A stretch of 64,000 nucleotides of DNA from Nocardioides euryhalodurans (lineage in GTDB: Bacteria > Actinomycetota > Actinomycetes > Propionibacteriales > Nocardioidaceae). Positions 7,679 to 16,733 of this stretch are shown piece by piece. Positions within the stretch are counted from its first letter, which is position 1. Each line of letters starts with the position of its first letter. The position numbers and the translations under genes are program-made. Below the pieces are notes generated by a model. That model made no database searches. It was not told the origin of the DNA and saw only the letters and a program-made list of their open reading frames with translations. Where the stretch lies: assembly GCF_004564375.1 (NCBI RefSeq), contig NZ_CP038267.1, forward strand, positions 2,296,501 through 2,360,500, given 5' to 3'.

Positions 7679-8137
7679 ATGGAGCTGGGATCCATCGAGC
7701 GTGAGCTCTACGTCGAGGCGACGCCCGAGATCGTGTTCGAGGTGGTGAGCGACCCGGCCCACGTGAAGCAGTGGTGGTCCGACGACGCACGCTACGAGAC
7801 GGTGGTCGGGTCGGCGGGCGAGATCCTGTTCGCCGACGCCGACGGGGGGAAGGTCGAGGCGTTCACCGTCGTCGACGTGCAGCCGCCGACCCGTTTCTCG
7901 TTCCGCTGGACGCATCCGGCCGGGGACGAGGCGGCCGAGGGCAACTCCCTGCTCGTCACCTTCGAGCTCGTCCCCCAGGGCGCCGGCACGCTGGTGCGTT
8001 TCCGGGAGACCGGCTTCCGCGAGCGGGGCTGGACCGCAGCCTCTCTCGAGGCGAGCTACCAGGACCACGTCCAGGGCTGGGACTACTTCCTTCCGCGCCT
8101 CGTCACGTACGCCGCGACGCTGGACGCCCGGCCATGA
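7679..8137 (+). CDS. SRPBCC-domain protein (ArsR-coupled)
   Basis: A 152-residue AHSA1-like SRPBCC protein. It opens with a REL-Y-V-E-A-TPEIVFEVVSDPAHVKQWW pattern, the usual first strand and helix of the fold, followed by FRWTHPAGDEAAEGNSLL and a C-terminal helix ending GWDYFLPRL. Such proteins are often paired with ArsR regulators; their ligand is unknown. A GAGGGG site precedes the ATG at 7679. Its TGA overlaps the ArsR ATG by four bases, so the two are translated together. Confidence 0.9.
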   Translation: MELGSIERELYVEATPEIVFEVVSDPAHVKQWWSDDARYETVVGSAGEILFADADGGKVEAFTVVDVQPPTRFSFRWTHPAGDEAAEGNSLLVTFELVPQGAGTLVRFRETGFRERGWTAASLEASYQDHVQGWDYFLPRLVTYAATLDARP

Positions 8138-8478
8138 CCGACCGGATCGACGACGAGCTGTGGTCGGCGATCGGCGACCCCACCCGGCGCCGGATGCTCG
8201 ACCTGCTGCTGGCGGCCGGGTCGGGAACGTCGACCTCGCTCAGCGAGCGGCTTCCGGTCAGCCGGCAGGCGGTCGCGAAGCACCTTGCCGTGCTCGACAG
8301 GGCCGGGCTGGTGCACGGGCGGGCGGCCGGCCGTGAGCGGCACTACCGGATCGACGAGGAGCAGTTCGCCCGCGCGCTCGCGCAGCTCACCACCGTGAGC
8401 ACCGCCTGGGACGGCCGGCTCCGACGCCTCAAGCGCCTGGCCGAGGCGCTGCAGGCGAACGCGCAGGAAGAGCCGTGA
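8134..8478 (+). CDS. ArsR-family winged-helix regulator
   Basis: A 114-residue regulator. The winged helix starts with DELWSAIGDPTRRRMLDLLL and contains LPVSRQAVAKHLAVLDRAGL as helix-turn-helix and the GRERHYRI wing. No cysteine pair typical of metal-sensing ArsR proteins is present, so it is probably a non-metal sensor, like other ArsR proteins coupled to SRPBCC domains. ATGA overlap with the preceding gene and the two dyads around the promoter suggest autorepression of the operon. Confidence 0.93.
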   Translation: MTDRIDDELWSAIGDPTRRRMLDLLLAAGSGTSTSLSERLPVSRQAVAKHLAVLDRAGLVHGRAAGRERHYRIDEEQFARALAQLTTVSTAWDGRLRRLKRLAEALQANAQEEP

Positions 8479-8612
8479 GTCGGGTCGACGCCCTGCGCTG
8501 CGCGACGGCCGGGACCAGGAGCTCTCGACCACGACAGCTCGCTGTCGTCCCCACGCACGAAGCAACCAGTTCGAGGGCGGGATCCACCGCCTGGTCACGA
8601 AAGGAACGACAC

Positions 8613-9098
8613 ATGAGCGACCTGACCCACACCTTCACGACGGATGCGACTCCGCAGGAGGTCTATGAGGCCATCATCGACGTCCGCTCGTGGTGGGGTG
8701 CGACCAACATCGTCGGGCGCACCGACCACGTGGGCGCCGACTGGTTCTACCTGGTGCCGGACATCCACTACTCCAAGCAGCGCACCACCGAGCTCGCCCC
8801 CGGTGAGCGCGTGGTGTGGGAGTTCACCGACGGCTACCTCGACTTCATCACGGAGAAGGGCGAGTGGATCGGGACGACGGCTCGCTTCGACATCGCCTCC
8901 GACGGCGCCCGGACGCGAGTGACCTTCACCCACGAGGGCCTCGCCGCAGCCGACGAGTGCTTCGACGTCTGCCACGACGCCTGGCGTCACTACATCACCG
9001 AGAGCCTGGCCCAGCGGATCGCGACCGGCCAGGGCACGATGCGTACTCGCGAGGAGGACCAGGCGGCCGTGCGGCAGCACGCCGCGACCCGGTCGTAG
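8613..9098 (+). CDS. SRPBCC-domain protein
   Basis: A 161-residue START-like/AHSA1 protein. The N-terminal THTFTTDATPQEVYEAI strand-helix unit and a VRSWWG tryptophan pair are characteristic, as is the later TRVTFTHEGL strand. It lies 134 bases downstream of arsR on the same strand and may be the third gene of that operon or have its own promoter. The ATG at 8613 has an AAAGGAACG ribosome site. Third SRPBCC protein in the first 9 kb; the three are only distantly alike. Confidence 0.88.
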   Translation: MSDLTHTFTTDATPQEVYEAIIDVRSWWGATNIVGRTDHVGADWFYLVPDIHYSKQRTTELAPGERVVWEFTDGYLDFITEKGEWIGTTARFDIASDGARTRVTFTHEGLAAADECFDVCHDAWRHYITESLAQRIATGQGTMRTREEDQAAVRQHAATRS

Positions 9099-9302
9099 GC
9101 ACGGCGGCAGCAGACCTCGTCCTGCGGATCCGACGCCCGCGGCGGTTCCTGCGACGGAGGTCAGGGCAGGCACTGCTGGACGTGAATCCGCCAGTGCTTC
9201 ACGAACCAGTAGTCCGCTCCTTGGAGGCCAGACCTGGCCGTCGCGGTCCCGGAAGGACTCTCGTCACCGTGAACGGACAAGCGTTGCGATCGGGCCCGCG
9301 GG

Positions 9303-9590
9303 TCAGGGGCGAGCGAAGGACCAGACCGGGCGCGCTGAGATCTCACGCAGGGTGAGACCGACCTCGAGCAGGAGTGGCGTCAGCACCTCGTCGATGTAGG
9401 TGCGGCCCTCCTGCTCGGTCCGCCACACGTCAGCGATCACGAATCCACCGTCCTCGGGGTACGCAACATGCGACATGAGTCCTGCAGGCGGACCGCCCGC
9501 TGACGCCATGGATTCGCCGACGCGCGAGTCGAGGTCGTCGAACAACTCCTGTGCCGACGGAGACATGTGCAGCTGGATCAGGACGGCCAC
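9303..9590 (-). CDS. Small hypothetical protein, ABM-like
   Basis: A 95-residue soluble protein starting at GTG 9590. The layout (short strand, helix with LFDDLDSRVGES, then SHVAYPEDGGFVIADVW, then a helix TYIDEVLTPLL) resembles dimeric alpha-beta barrel monooxygenase-like (ABM) domains, but no catalytic residues are recognisable. No obvious operon partner; the next minus-strand gene lies 135 bases upstream. Confidence 0.6.
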   Translation of the reverse strand: MAVLIQLHMSPSAQELFDDLDSRVGESMASAGGPPAGLMSHVAYPEDGGFVIADVWRTEQEGRTYIDEVLTPLLLEVGLTLREISARPVWSFARP

Positions 9591-9725
9591 GACGGCCAGT
9601 CTGCTCGCCGGAGACGGAAGGCGCCATCCCCTCCAGGTGGCGCCGTACCGTGTCCCGCCCGGCGGAGGCGGCAGTCCCTGGACACCCCTGCGGGAGTGGG
9701 ATCGCCGGCTCGCCTGCTGTGCCGG

Positions 9726-10082
9726 TCAGCGGAAGACCCCGTACGGGCTGGGGTGCCACTCGACGACCAGCTCGTAGAAGCAGTCGGTCTCGTTCTCGGC
9801 GACGTAGACCCAGATGCCCTGGTCGTCGCTGTCGAGCGGCGGGCACTGGCTGCTGCTGTCCTGCTTGATCGACTGCTCACCGAACACCCGCGGGTCGAGG
9901 TTCAGCCCACCCCCGACTGCATCGGCGAGCCGGGTGCCGTGTGGCACCGCCTTCGTGCTGCCGATCGCCGACCCGAAGCCGGGCGCGATGTCGGCGCGGC
10001 AGTGCTTGCACCGGAGCGCGTCGCTGCGGATCTCTTCCTTGCAGTACGGACACTGCCTCGTCGTGCTCTCCGTGTCTGCCAT
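9726..10082 (-). CDS. Zinc-ribbon protein
   Basis: A 118-residue protein with an N-terminal zinc ribbon: CPYCKEEI followed by CKHC twelve residues later, giving a four-cysteine site. The rest (GIWVYVAENETDCFYELVVEW) looks like a small beta domain with no recognised family. An AAAGGGG ribosome site precedes the ATG at 10082. Function unknown; the ribbon suggests binding to nucleic acid or protein. Confidence 0.75.
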   Translation of the reverse strand: MADTESTTRQCPYCKEEIRSDALRCKHCRADIAPGFGSAIGSTKAVPHGTRLADAVGGGLNLDPRVFGEQSIKQDSSSQCPPLDSDDQGIWVYVAENETDCFYELVVEWHPSPYGVFR

Positions 10083-10259
10083 GGCTCACCCCTTTCCCAC
10101 GGGCAGCGGTTCTGCCCTGCCTCCATTGAGCCGACGTCGCCCGCCTTTGTCATGACGCGTAGCGGGTGATCCGACCCGTCACACCGCGCGGTGCCGTGAC
10201 GACGCCGCCGGTCGAGTGACAGAGGCAGCTCAGCTTGTTCGGGGTCAGACGTCGCGACG

Positions 10260-10646
10260 TCAGAACATCCCGTTGTCGTTGGCGGAGGTCTCCGGGAGCA
10301 CCTGCAGCACGTCCCAGTGCTCGACGACCTTCCCGGCGGGGTCGAGCCTGAAGATGTCGATGCCCGCGTAGTCATCGGAGCTGGGCCAGGTCTGGTGGCA
10401 GTGGAGGACGACGTGGTCGCCCTCCGCAATGGCCCGGACGAAGTCGACGTGCTTGCCGGGGTACTCCTCGGCCATGCGTTCGAAGTACGCGATGAACGCC
10501 TCCTTGCCGTCGGCCACGTGCGGGTTGTGCTGCCGGTACTCGTCACCCGCGTAGCGCTCGATGGCCTCCCGGGGGCGGCACTGGTTGAACATGAGGTCGT
10601 AGAACGCCTTCACGTTCTCCTTGTTCCGCTCCAGGTCCGAAGCCAT
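10260..10646 (-). CDS. SnoaL-like / NTF2-fold protein
   Basis: A 128-residue SnoaL-like protein. The start [18 protein letters not shown], the [15 protein letters not shown] segment and [10 protein letters not shown] strand form the usual cone-shaped alpha+beta fold. Members include polyketide cyclases and many uncharacterised enzymes; the His/Asp pair in [11 protein letters not shown] is the typical pocket. ATG at 10646 has a GAGGAG site. No biosynthetic genes are nearby, so the substrate cannot be inferred. Confidence 0.85.
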   Translation of the reverse strand: MASDLERNKENVKAFYDLMFNQCRPREAIERYAGDEYRQHNPHVADGKEAFIAYFERMAEEYPGKHVDFVRAIAEGDHVVLHCHQTWPSSDDYAGIDIFRLDPAGKVVEHWDVLQVLPETSANDNGMF

Positions 10647-10758
10647 GACTCACCACTCCTCGTGTCGTGCGGACGGAACGGGGCGTCAGCGCCACGCATT
10701 CCCTCGCGACCGCACTCTCACGCCGCACGTCGGGCGGTTCGCGCTGCTGGACGCGCGG

Positions 10759-11118
10759 TCACGGACAACCGACCCAGACGACCTGACGCCACGCCATCCC
10801 GTCGTCGCCGCCCTCGACGACCCCGAGGGTCACGGGGCCGACGTCGTCTCCGGTGCCCTCGAGGCATTCCGGTCGGCCGCTGCGCCAGACGTGGTTGGCG
10901 TCCTGCCACACCCCGTCGTCGCTGACGGTGAGGTAGAGACCGTCGTCGGTCTCGCAACGGACCTCATCGCTGGTGGTGTCGCAGAGCACGCTCATCTCGA
11001 GCGTGTGCGGGTAGCGGGTGCCGACGAGGAACGCCAGCACCAGCAGGCCGATCACCACGACGACGTGCGTGCGCGTCAGCCGGGACTGCCCGGTCGCCGT
11101 CCTGTCGCCCACGGCCAC
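10759..11118 (-). CDS. Membrane-anchored hypothetical protein
   Basis: From the GTG at 11118 this is 119 residues: a short basic N-terminus, one hydrophobic segment (VVVVIGLLVLAFLVG), then an external domain with four cysteines (CDTTSDEVRCETDD, a later PEC, and a terminal GCP) that could form two disulfides. Start choice is uncertain: the frame stays open to 11244 but that extension looks non-coding, and GTG at 11112 is also possible. Family not recognised. Confidence 0.55.
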   Translation of the reverse strand: MAVGDRTATGQSRLTRTHVVVVIGLLVLAFLVGTRYPHTLEMSVLCDTTSDEVRCETDDGLYLTVSDDGVWQDANHVWRSGRPECLEGTGDDVGPVTLGVVEGGDDGMAWRQVVWVGCP

Positions 11119-11612
11119 AGTGTGCCGGAGTCGGCGGCCCTGGGAGACGCGATTGCCTGGGCGGACCGTCCGGCCGACAGTCGCTGGCGAGGAAGAGGTT
11201 GTTGGGCGGGCTGTCGGCGCGGGCCTGGTCGCGCCACTCGTCACGCACGACCAAGGTGTCGCAGGCGTCGTCGAGCGCGAGCGCCTCGGCCGTGCTCACG
11301 CGAGGATCGAACCAGACGACGTTGATCAGGTGCCCCATGCCGTAGCGATGCCAGGCTCGTGGCGGGGATGTTCCGTCGCTCATGGGGTGAGGCCAGAACC
11401 CGCTCGACCGCTCGAGCGCTACGCACCCTCGTGCCGCTGTCGGTACTGCATGCGTGAGGCCGACGACGAGCTTGGCCAGGTCTCGCTGCGGGCCTGCTTC
11501 CCACCCTCCTCGCGTGACCCCGGCATGGCCTGGTCCCATCCGGTTCGCCGACGTCTCCGAATCCGATGTGTCGCGGGTCACAACGGCTCGCGGGTAACGG
11601 GAGGCACAGCAC
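11119..11612. other. Intergenic stretch with possible gene remnant
   Basis: No convincing gene. On the minus strand a frame from ATG 11338 starts like real protein (MGHLINVVWFDPRVSTAEAL) but after about 60 residues becomes low-complexity and overlaps the neighbouring gene by about 150 bases, so it may be the front of a decayed gene. The right end carries the leader of the DUF4331 operon with a GGGAGG ribosome site just before 11613. Confidence 0.4.
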
Positions 11613-11858
11613 ATGACCGACACCAGCAGAAGGAAGTTCCTGGCCGCCACAGGCGCGGGGGCCGTGGCCGGCACCGTCGCGGCCGCCGGATCGGCCCAGG
11701 CCGCGACCCCCCACGCCGACAGCGCGCAGGAGTCCGTCGTGGCGTACGTGCCGGACCACCGACGCTCGGAGCTCCACGTCCTCGTCGGTGAGCGGGAGGT
11801 GGTCGTGCACGACCGCGACCTCGTGACCCGGATCCTCAACGCGGCCGGGGGCAACTGA
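11613..11858 (+). CDS. Small Tat-exported protein
   Basis: An 81-residue protein with a twin-arginine signal (TDTSRRKFLAATGAGAVAG) and a likely cleavage after AQA at about residue 30. The mature part is only about 50 residues (SVVAYVPDHRRSELHVLVG then a HDRDLVTRILNAAG helix) and matches no family I know. One base separates it from the DUF4331 gene. The downstream protein has no signal of its own, so this peptide could escort it through the Tat pore; that is speculation. Confidence 0.8.
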   Translation: MTDTSRRKFLAATGAGAVAGTVAAAGSAQAATPHADSAQESVVAYVPDHRRSELHVLVGEREVVVHDRDLVTRILNAAGGN

Positions 11859-11859
11859 G

Positions 11860-13239
11860 ATGTCCTCCCACCGCGAAGCCCCGGAGATCTCCAAGGACCC
11901 GGTGGCCGACAGCACCGACACCTACGCCTTCGTCAGCCCCGACAAGCCGGACACGGTGACGCTGGTGGCCAACTTCATCCCGCTGCAGAAGCCGGACAGC
12001 GGGCCGAACTTCTACGAGTTCGGCGACGACGTGCGCTACGAGATCCACGTCTCCAACAGCGGCACCGCCGAGTCCGACATCATCTACCGCTTCACCTTCC
12101 GGACCCGGATCCGCAACGACAAGACGTTCCTCTACAACACCGGCCAGATCACCGACATCGGAGACGAGACCTGGAACCGGCCGCAGTTCTACACCCTCAC
12201 CCAGGTCCAGAACGGCCGCACGCGCGTCCTCGCGGAGGACCTCCCCTGCCCGCCCGTCAACGTGGGCAAGCGCAGCACGCCCGACTACGCGGCGCTGGCC
12301 CAGCAGGCGGTGCACCCGATCGGGCGCGGCCGTACGGTCTTCGCGGGCCAGCGTGCCGACGCCTTCCACGTCGACCTCGGCTCGGTGTTCGACCTCGGCG
12401 CGTTGCGTCCGTTCAACAACGCCCACCTGATCCCGCTCGCGGCCATGGACGGCATCAACTCGGTCCAGTCCTACAACGTGCACACCATCGCGCTCCAGGT
12501 GCCGATCCGGCAGCTCACCCGCAACCGCACCCGGCCCAGCGACCCGCTCGACGAGGACGCGGTGATCGGCGTCTGGTCGACGGCCAGCCGCCGCAAGGCA
12601 CGGATGTTCGACGCCAAGAAGGGCCGCTACGTCGGCAAGGGGCCGTGGGAGCAGGTCTCCCGGCTCGGCAACCCCCTCTTCAACGAGGTCATCGTGCCGA
12701 TGGCGGAGAAGGACGTCTGGAACACCCGCCCGCCGCAGGGCGACCGGCGCTACGCCAAGTACGTCACCAACCCGGAGCTGCAGGCGCTGCTGCCCTTCCT
12801 CTACCCCGGCGTGTTCCCCAACCTGGAGGCCTACGCCAAGCCGCGCGCCGACCTGCGGGCGATCCTGCTCACCGGCCTGCCCGAGGGAGTCGTCCCGGGC
12901 TTCCAGAACTACACCGGCACGACCCGGGCCGACATGCTGCGTCTCAACGTGGCCGTACCGCCAACCGCGCAGCCCGACAAGCTCGGACTGGTTGCCGGGG
13001 ACGCCGCGGGCTTCCCCAACGGACGTCGGATCGGGGACGACGTGGTGACCATCGAGCTCCGAGCGATCGCCGGACTGACCATCCCCTTGGTGGACCCGTC
13101 GTACGAGCCGGACGGCGCAGCGAGCGCCGTCGAGGACGGGACGAGCAACACCAACGCCCCGCTGCTCGAGGAGTTCCCCTACCTCGGGTTGCCCGGCGGT
13201 GGGTACCAGACCCAGCCCGGCACCACGCAGGCCTCATGA
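11860..13239 (+). CDS. DUF4331 domain protein
   Basis: A 459-residue DUF4331 protein. It begins with the family hallmark SSHREAPEISKDPVADSTD and continues with TYAFVSPDKPDTVTLVANFIP, YEFGDDVRYEIHV and a C-terminal FPYLGLPGGGY. Members are usually secreted beta-rich proteins of unknown function. Here no signal peptide is visible, but the preceding gene is a tiny Tat-signal protein. The ATG of the third gene overlaps its TGA by four bases, marking a three-gene operon. Confidence 0.9.
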   Translation: MSSHREAPEISKDPVADSTDTYAFVSPDKPDTVTLVANFIPLQKPDSGPNFYEFGDDVRYEIHVSNSGTAESDIIYRFTFRTRIRNDKTFLYNTGQITDIGDETWNRPQFYTLTQVQNGRTRVLAEDLPCPPVNVGKRSTPDYAALAQQAVHPIGRGRTVFAGQRADAFHVDLGSVFDLGALRPFNNAHLIPLAAMDGINSVQSYNVHTIALQVPIRQLTRNRTRPSDPLDEDAVIGVWSTASRRKARMFDAKKGRYVGKGPWEQVSRLGNPLFNEVIVPMAEKDVWNTRPPQGDRRYAKYVTNPELQALLPFLYPGVFPNLEAYAKPRADLRAILLTGLPEGVVPGFQNYTGTTRADMLRLNVAVPPTAQPDKLGLVAGDAAGFPNGRRIGDDVVTIELRAIAGLTIPLVDPSYEPDGAASAVEDGTSNTNAPLLEEFPYLGLPGGGYQTQPGTTQAS

Positions 13240-13574
13240 ACGGCCACACCCACGAGAACCCCCACGCGGGGCAGGGAATGGTGATGCTCGACATCGGCGG
13301 CGACGTGGGTGCGCTGGTCGTCACCATGCCGGGGTCGATGCTCGGCGAGGAGGTCGACATCCGGGCCGCCGACGCCGTCGAGGACGGCGGGCACACGCCG
13401 CACGTGGCGGTGGTGGACCGTCCGGTCGCGGGCGGGGCCGGCGTCCCCTCGCTGGTCTACCCCGAGCTCGTGGCGGGCAGCTACGCGCTGTCGCTCAAGG
13501 GCACCCGCGACGTCGTGCTGACCGCGACCGTGCACGGAGCCGAGGTCACCCAGACCGCCTGGCCAGAACGGTGA
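13236..13574 (+). CDS. Hypothetical protein of the DUF4331 operon
   Basis: A 112-residue protein with a His-rich N-terminus (GHTHENPHAG), a GALVVTMPGSMLGEEVDI strand pair and a C-terminal strand-rich part (SYALSLKGTRDVVLTATV). It looks like a small all-beta domain; the histidines could bind metal. No family recognised. Translation is coupled to the DUF4331 gene by an ATGA overlap, so the products probably act together. A strong hairpin follows the stop codon. Confidence 0.8.
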   Translation: MNGHTHENPHAGQGMVMLDIGGDVGALVVTMPGSMLGEEVDIRAADAVEDGGHTPHVAVVDRPVAGGAGVPSLVYPELVAGSYALSLKGTRDVVLTATVHGAEVTQTAWPER

Positions 13575-13644
13575 CCCCGCTGGATCCGGGACCGGTGACG
13601 CGGTCCCGGGTCCGGCGCCTGTGCCGGCAGGGTCCACGACGCAC

Positions 13645-13681
13645 AAGACCGCAGGTCAGCGGGTGGGCTGCCTGCGGTCTT
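13645..13681. terminator. Bidirectional hairpin terminator
   Basis: Perfect 11-base arms AAGACCGCAGG (13645-13655) and CCTGCGGTCTT (13671-13681) with a 15-base loop. It lies between the convergent DUF4331 operon and tRNA-Arg and could end both; T-runs on either side are short. Confidence 0.75.
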
Positions 13682-13687
13682 GGTCTG

Positions 13688-13760
13688 CGCGCCTGTAGGG
13701 ATTCGAACCCCAAACCTTCTGATCCGTAGTCAGATGCTCTATCCGTTGAGCTACAGGCGC
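13688..13760 (-). tRNA. tRNA-Arg (anticodon ACG)
   Basis: Read on the minus strand, this 73-base gene folds into a standard cloverleaf: acceptor GCGCCTG/CAGGCGC, D-loop AGCTCAACGGATAGAGC, anticodon stem-loop CTGACTACGGATCAG with ACG, and TGGGGTTCGAATCCC as T arm. CCA is not encoded. ACG (read as ICG) serves the CGN arginine codons abundant in GC-rich genomes. Confidence 0.97.
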
Positions 13761-13845
13761 CCGCCGCCCGACGTGCCGAGCGACTGGACGAGGATAGCCG
13801 ACCCGGCCGACGGCTCCGAATCGACGTCCGTACGGAAGTCCGTCG

Positions 13846-13901
13846 CGCAGGGCGTCCCACACCGAGTCGGGTCTGCGTGAGCCCCGGTGGGACGCCCTGC
13901 G
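13846..13901. terminator. Hairpin terminator after the LuxR response-regulator gene
   Basis: Perfect 15-base inverted arms CGCAGGGCGTCCCAC (13846-13860) and GTGGGACGCCCTGCG (13887-13901) with a 26-base loop. It lies 58 bases past the regulator's stop on the minus strand and before tRNA-Arg. No U-tract, as is common in actinobacteria. Confidence 0.65.
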
Positions 13902-13959
13902 TCGACAGCCCACCAGAGCGTGGCCGGACCGACCACCCCCGAGAGTGTGGAATCGCGCC

Positions 13960-14619
13960 TCAGTCGTCGGCGGGGGGAGCAGCGACCTCGTGCCGGACCC
14001 GGTCGGGCCGGAAGCCGTGGTCGACGCCCCACAGCACCGCCTGGGTGCGGCTCTCGACACCGAGCTTCTGGTAGATCGTGCGCAGATAGCTCTTGACCGT
14101 GTTGAGGCCGAGGTAGGCACGGTCCCCCACCTGCTGGTTGCTCAGCCCCTGGCAGAGCAGGGCGAGCACCTCGGACTCCCGAGGGCTCAGCCCGTGCTCC
14201 TCACCCGGCCACGCGCCGAAGGCGCCCTCGGTCTCGTCCTCCCCCGGCGGCAGCACGGTCTCCCCGGCGTGCACCCGCTCGAGCACGTCGACCAGCTCCT
14301 CCCCCGACACGCCCTTGGACACGTACCCGGCCGCGCCGGCCCGGAGCGAGGCCTCGACCAGGTCGCGGTGCACGTTCCAGCTGAAGACGACGACCCGCGC
14401 GTCCGCAGTACCCAGGACGGCCGGGAGGTCGAGCGCCGCCCCCTGGGCCTGGCCGAAGGAGTCGTAGAGCACGACGTCCACCTGGGCCTTCACCGGCAAC
14501 CCGCTGTCGAGCTCGACCACGCGAACGCGGTCGGGGAAGCGCTCCAGGATCCCGGCGATGCCCACGACGACGATCTCGTAGTCGTTGACGACCGCCACCC
14601 GTACCGGTGTCCCTGACAT
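13960..14619 (-). CDS. NarL/LuxR-type response regulator
   Basis: A 219-residue two-domain regulator. The receiver domain (about 5-120) has Asp53 in the VVLYDSFGQ strand end as phosphoacceptor and a conserved GYVSKG lysine. The LuxR helix-turn-helix (about 150-210) shows [24 protein letters not shown] and [16 protein letters not shown]. No histidine kinase is adjacent, so it is an orphan. It is divergent from pckG, with a palindromic repeat between; whether it regulates pckG is unknown. Confidence 0.93.
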   Translation of the reverse strand: MSGTPVRVAVVNDYEIVVVGIAGILERFPDRVRVVELDSGLPVKAQVDVVLYDSFGQAQGAALDLPAVLGTADARVVVFSWNVHRDLVEASLRAGAAGYVSKGVSGEELVDVLERVHAGETVLPPGEDETEGAFGAWPGEEHGLSPRESEVLALLCQGLSNQQVGDRAYLGLNTVKSYLRTIYQKLGVESRTQAVLWGVDHGFRPDRVRHEVAAPPADD

Positions 14620-14644
14620 GCCCGCAGCATAGGCGCGGTCGGGA

Positions 14645-14703
14645 TAGTCCCCGGACCTCGTGTCGCCGAGAGCCGCGTCGCGCGACAGGAGGTTCGGGGA
14701 CTA
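14645..14703. repeat. Palindromic repeat family 1, copy A
   Basis: Two 22-base arms (14645-14666 and 14682-14703), inverted and matching at 19 of 22 positions; the outer eight (TAGTCCCC/GGGGACTA) are exact. Nearly the same arms recur at 19478-19536 around a different loop. It lies in the divergent spacer between the response regulator and pckG. Confidence 0.8.
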
Positions 14704-14877
14704 CCGGTTCTGGGGCCGGTGACCGACCGGCCAGCACCCCGTGCGACCCGGGTCACAGTCCGTAGATCGATCCAATATGTCCGCAGGGCGGACGCCGGTA
14801 GCGTCCCGCGCAATCTTCCAGGTCGCCGTCGACGACGCCGTGCGATGACCCGCGAGTGCGCGAGAGGGATCACCTGC

Positions 14878-16692
14878 ATGACCACCACCATCAGCACCGA
14901 CGCCCCCACCACCCACCAGGGCATCCTCGACTTCGTCGCCGAGGTCGCCGAGCTCACCCAGCCCGACCGGATCCACTGGTGCACCGGCTCCGACCAGGAG
15001 TGGGAGGAGCTGACCGCGGCCCTGGAGTCGACCGGCACCTTCACGCGACTCAACCCCGCCCTCAAGCCCAACAGCTTCCACGCCGCCTCCGACCCCACCG
15101 ACGTGGCGCGGGTCGAGGACCGGACCTACATCTGCAGCGTCGACGAGAAGGACTGCGGGCCCACCAACAACTGGATGGCGCCCGAGGAGATGAAGCAGAT
15201 CATGCGGGGGCTGTACGCCGGCTGCATGCGCGGCCGCACCATGTACGTCATCCCGTTCGTGATGGGCCACCTCGAGGCCGAGAAGCCGATGTTCGGGATC
15301 GAGCTCACCGACTCGGCGTACGTCACCGCGAGCATGCGCGTCATGGCACGGATGGGCAGCCACGTGCTCGACCGGATGACCGAGCTCGGCGCCGACTTCG
15401 TACCGGCCATCCACTCGGTCGGCATGCCGCTCGAGGAGGGCCAGGCCGACGTCGCGTGGCCCTGCAACGACACCAAGTACATCGTGCAGTTCCCCGAGGA
15501 GCGCGCGATCTGGTCCTTCGGCTCCGGCTACGGCGGCAACGCCCTGCTCGGCAAGAAGTGCTACGCACTGCGCATCGCCAGCGTGATGGCCCGCGACGAG
15601 GGCTGGCTCGCCGAGCACATGCTCATCCTCAAGCTCACCGCCCCGACCGGCACCGTGAAGTACGTCGCGGCCGCCTTCCCGAGCGCGTGCGGCAAGACCA
15701 ACCTCGCGATGCTGCAGCCGACCATCCCCGGCTGGAAGGTCGAGACGCTCGGCGACGACATCGCCTGGATGCGGATCGGCGACGACGGGCGGCTCTGGGC
15801 GGTCAACCCCGAGTTCGGCCTCTTCGGCGTCGCGCCCGGCACCAACGAGCACACCAACCCCAACGCGATGAAGACCATCAACAAGGGCAACTCGGTCTTC
15901 ACCAACGTCGCGCTGACCGAGGACGGCGACATCTGGTGGGAGGGCCTCGAGAACCCTCCCGCGCGGGCCACGAGCTGGAAGGGGCAGCCTTGGACCCCGG
16001 AGAGCGACGAGCTCTCCAGCCACGCGAACAGCCGCTACTGCACCCCGATCAAGCAGTGCGACATCCTCGCCGCCGAGTACGACGACCCGCGGGGCGTCCC
16101 GATCGACGCGATCCTCTTCGGCGGTCGCCGCAAGACGACCGTCCCGCTGGTCTTCGAGGCCCGCGACTGGACCCACGGCACCTTCCTCGGCGCGACGCTC
16201 TCCAGCGAGACGACGGCGGCCGCGGTCGGCCAGGTCGGCGTCGTACGACGTGACCCGATGGCGATGCTGCCCTTCATCGGCTACCACGCCGGCGACTACC
16301 TCGACCACTGGATCAGCATGGGCAAGGACCACGACGAGTCCCGGCTGCCGCGGATCTTCTACGTCAACTGGTTCCGCCGCGACGAGCAGGGCGACTTCCT
16401 GTGGCCTGGTTTCGGCGAGAACAGCCGCGTGCTCAAGTGGGTCGTCGAGCGCATCGACGGCCAGGCCGCAGCCGTGGAGACCCCGATCGGGCACGTGCCG
16501 GCTCCGGGGGCCCTCGACACCGACGGGCTCGACCTCGACGCCGCACGGCTCGAGGCCGCGCTCCGCGTCGACCCCGACGAGTGGGCCGAGGAGCTGCCGC
16601 AGATCCAGACGTGGTTCGAGACCTTCGGCGACCAGCTCCCGGCCGTGCTGTGGACCGAGCTCGACGGGCTCAGGGCGCGCCTGGGTCGGTGA
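14878..16692 (+). CDS. pckG: Phosphoenolpyruvate carboxykinase (GTP)
   Basis: A 604-residue GTP-dependent PEPCK that interconverts oxaloacetate and PEP and controls flux between the TCA cycle and gluconeogenesis. The P-loop is [12 protein letters not shown] with the GTP-class cysteine at residue 271. Substrate and metal-binding stretches such as [15 protein letters not shown] and GDDIAWMRI are intact, as is the guanine-pocket region [15 protein letters not shown]. The ATG at 14878 starts the conserved N-terminus; frame upstream of it is non-coding. Transcribed alone. Confidence 0.98.
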   Translation: MTTTISTDAPTTHQGILDFVAEVAELTQPDRIHWCTGSDQEWEELTAALESTGTFTRLNPALKPNSFHAASDPTDVARVEDRTYICSVDEKDCGPTNNWMAPEEMKQIMRGLYAGCMRGRTMYVIPFVMGHLEAEKPMFGIELTDSAYVTASMRVMARMGSHVLDRMTELGADFVPAIHSVGMPLEEGQADVAWPCNDTKYIVQFPEERAIWSFGSGYGGNALLGKKCYALRIASVMARDEGWLAEHMLILKLTAPTGTVKYVAAAFPSACGKTNLAMLQPTIPGWKVETLGDDIAWMRIGDDGRLWAVNPEFGLFGVAPGTNEHTNPNAMKTINKGNSVFTNVALTEDGDIWWEGLENPPARATSWKGQPWTPESDELSSHANSRYCTPIKQCDILAAEYDDPRGVPIDAILFGGRRKTTVPLVFEARDWTHGTFLGATLSSETTAAAVGQVGVVRRDPMAMLPFIGYHAGDYLDHWISMGKDHDESRLPRIFYVNWFRRDEQGDFLWPGFGENSRVLKWVVERIDGQAAAVETPIGHVPAPGALDTDGLDLDAARLEAALRVDPDEWAEELPQIQTWFETFGDQLPAVLWTELDGLRARLGR

Positions 16693-16733
16693 CACCCCCT
16701 ATCCTTCCTGCAGGGCACGGGGGAGGAAGAGGG

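Noticed and set aside
9161..9346. 61-codon minus-strand frame with a DYWFVKHWRIHVQQ end
   Set aside because: The end looks protein-like, but it overlaps the ABM-like gene, has no ribosome site and its first half is random; possibly a remnant but not supportable.
10964..11338. Minus-strand frame beginning MGHLINVVWFDP
   Set aside because: The first 60 residues look plausible, but it overlaps a better gene by about 150 bases and degenerates; recorded only as a possible gene remnant.
14701..16695. 664-codon open frame on the minus strand opposite pckG
   Set aside because: It is the mirror of a clear PEP carboxykinase gene; the translation is low-complexity (Asp/Val/Arg/Gly) and has no domain. 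Long antisense frames are expected at this GC content.
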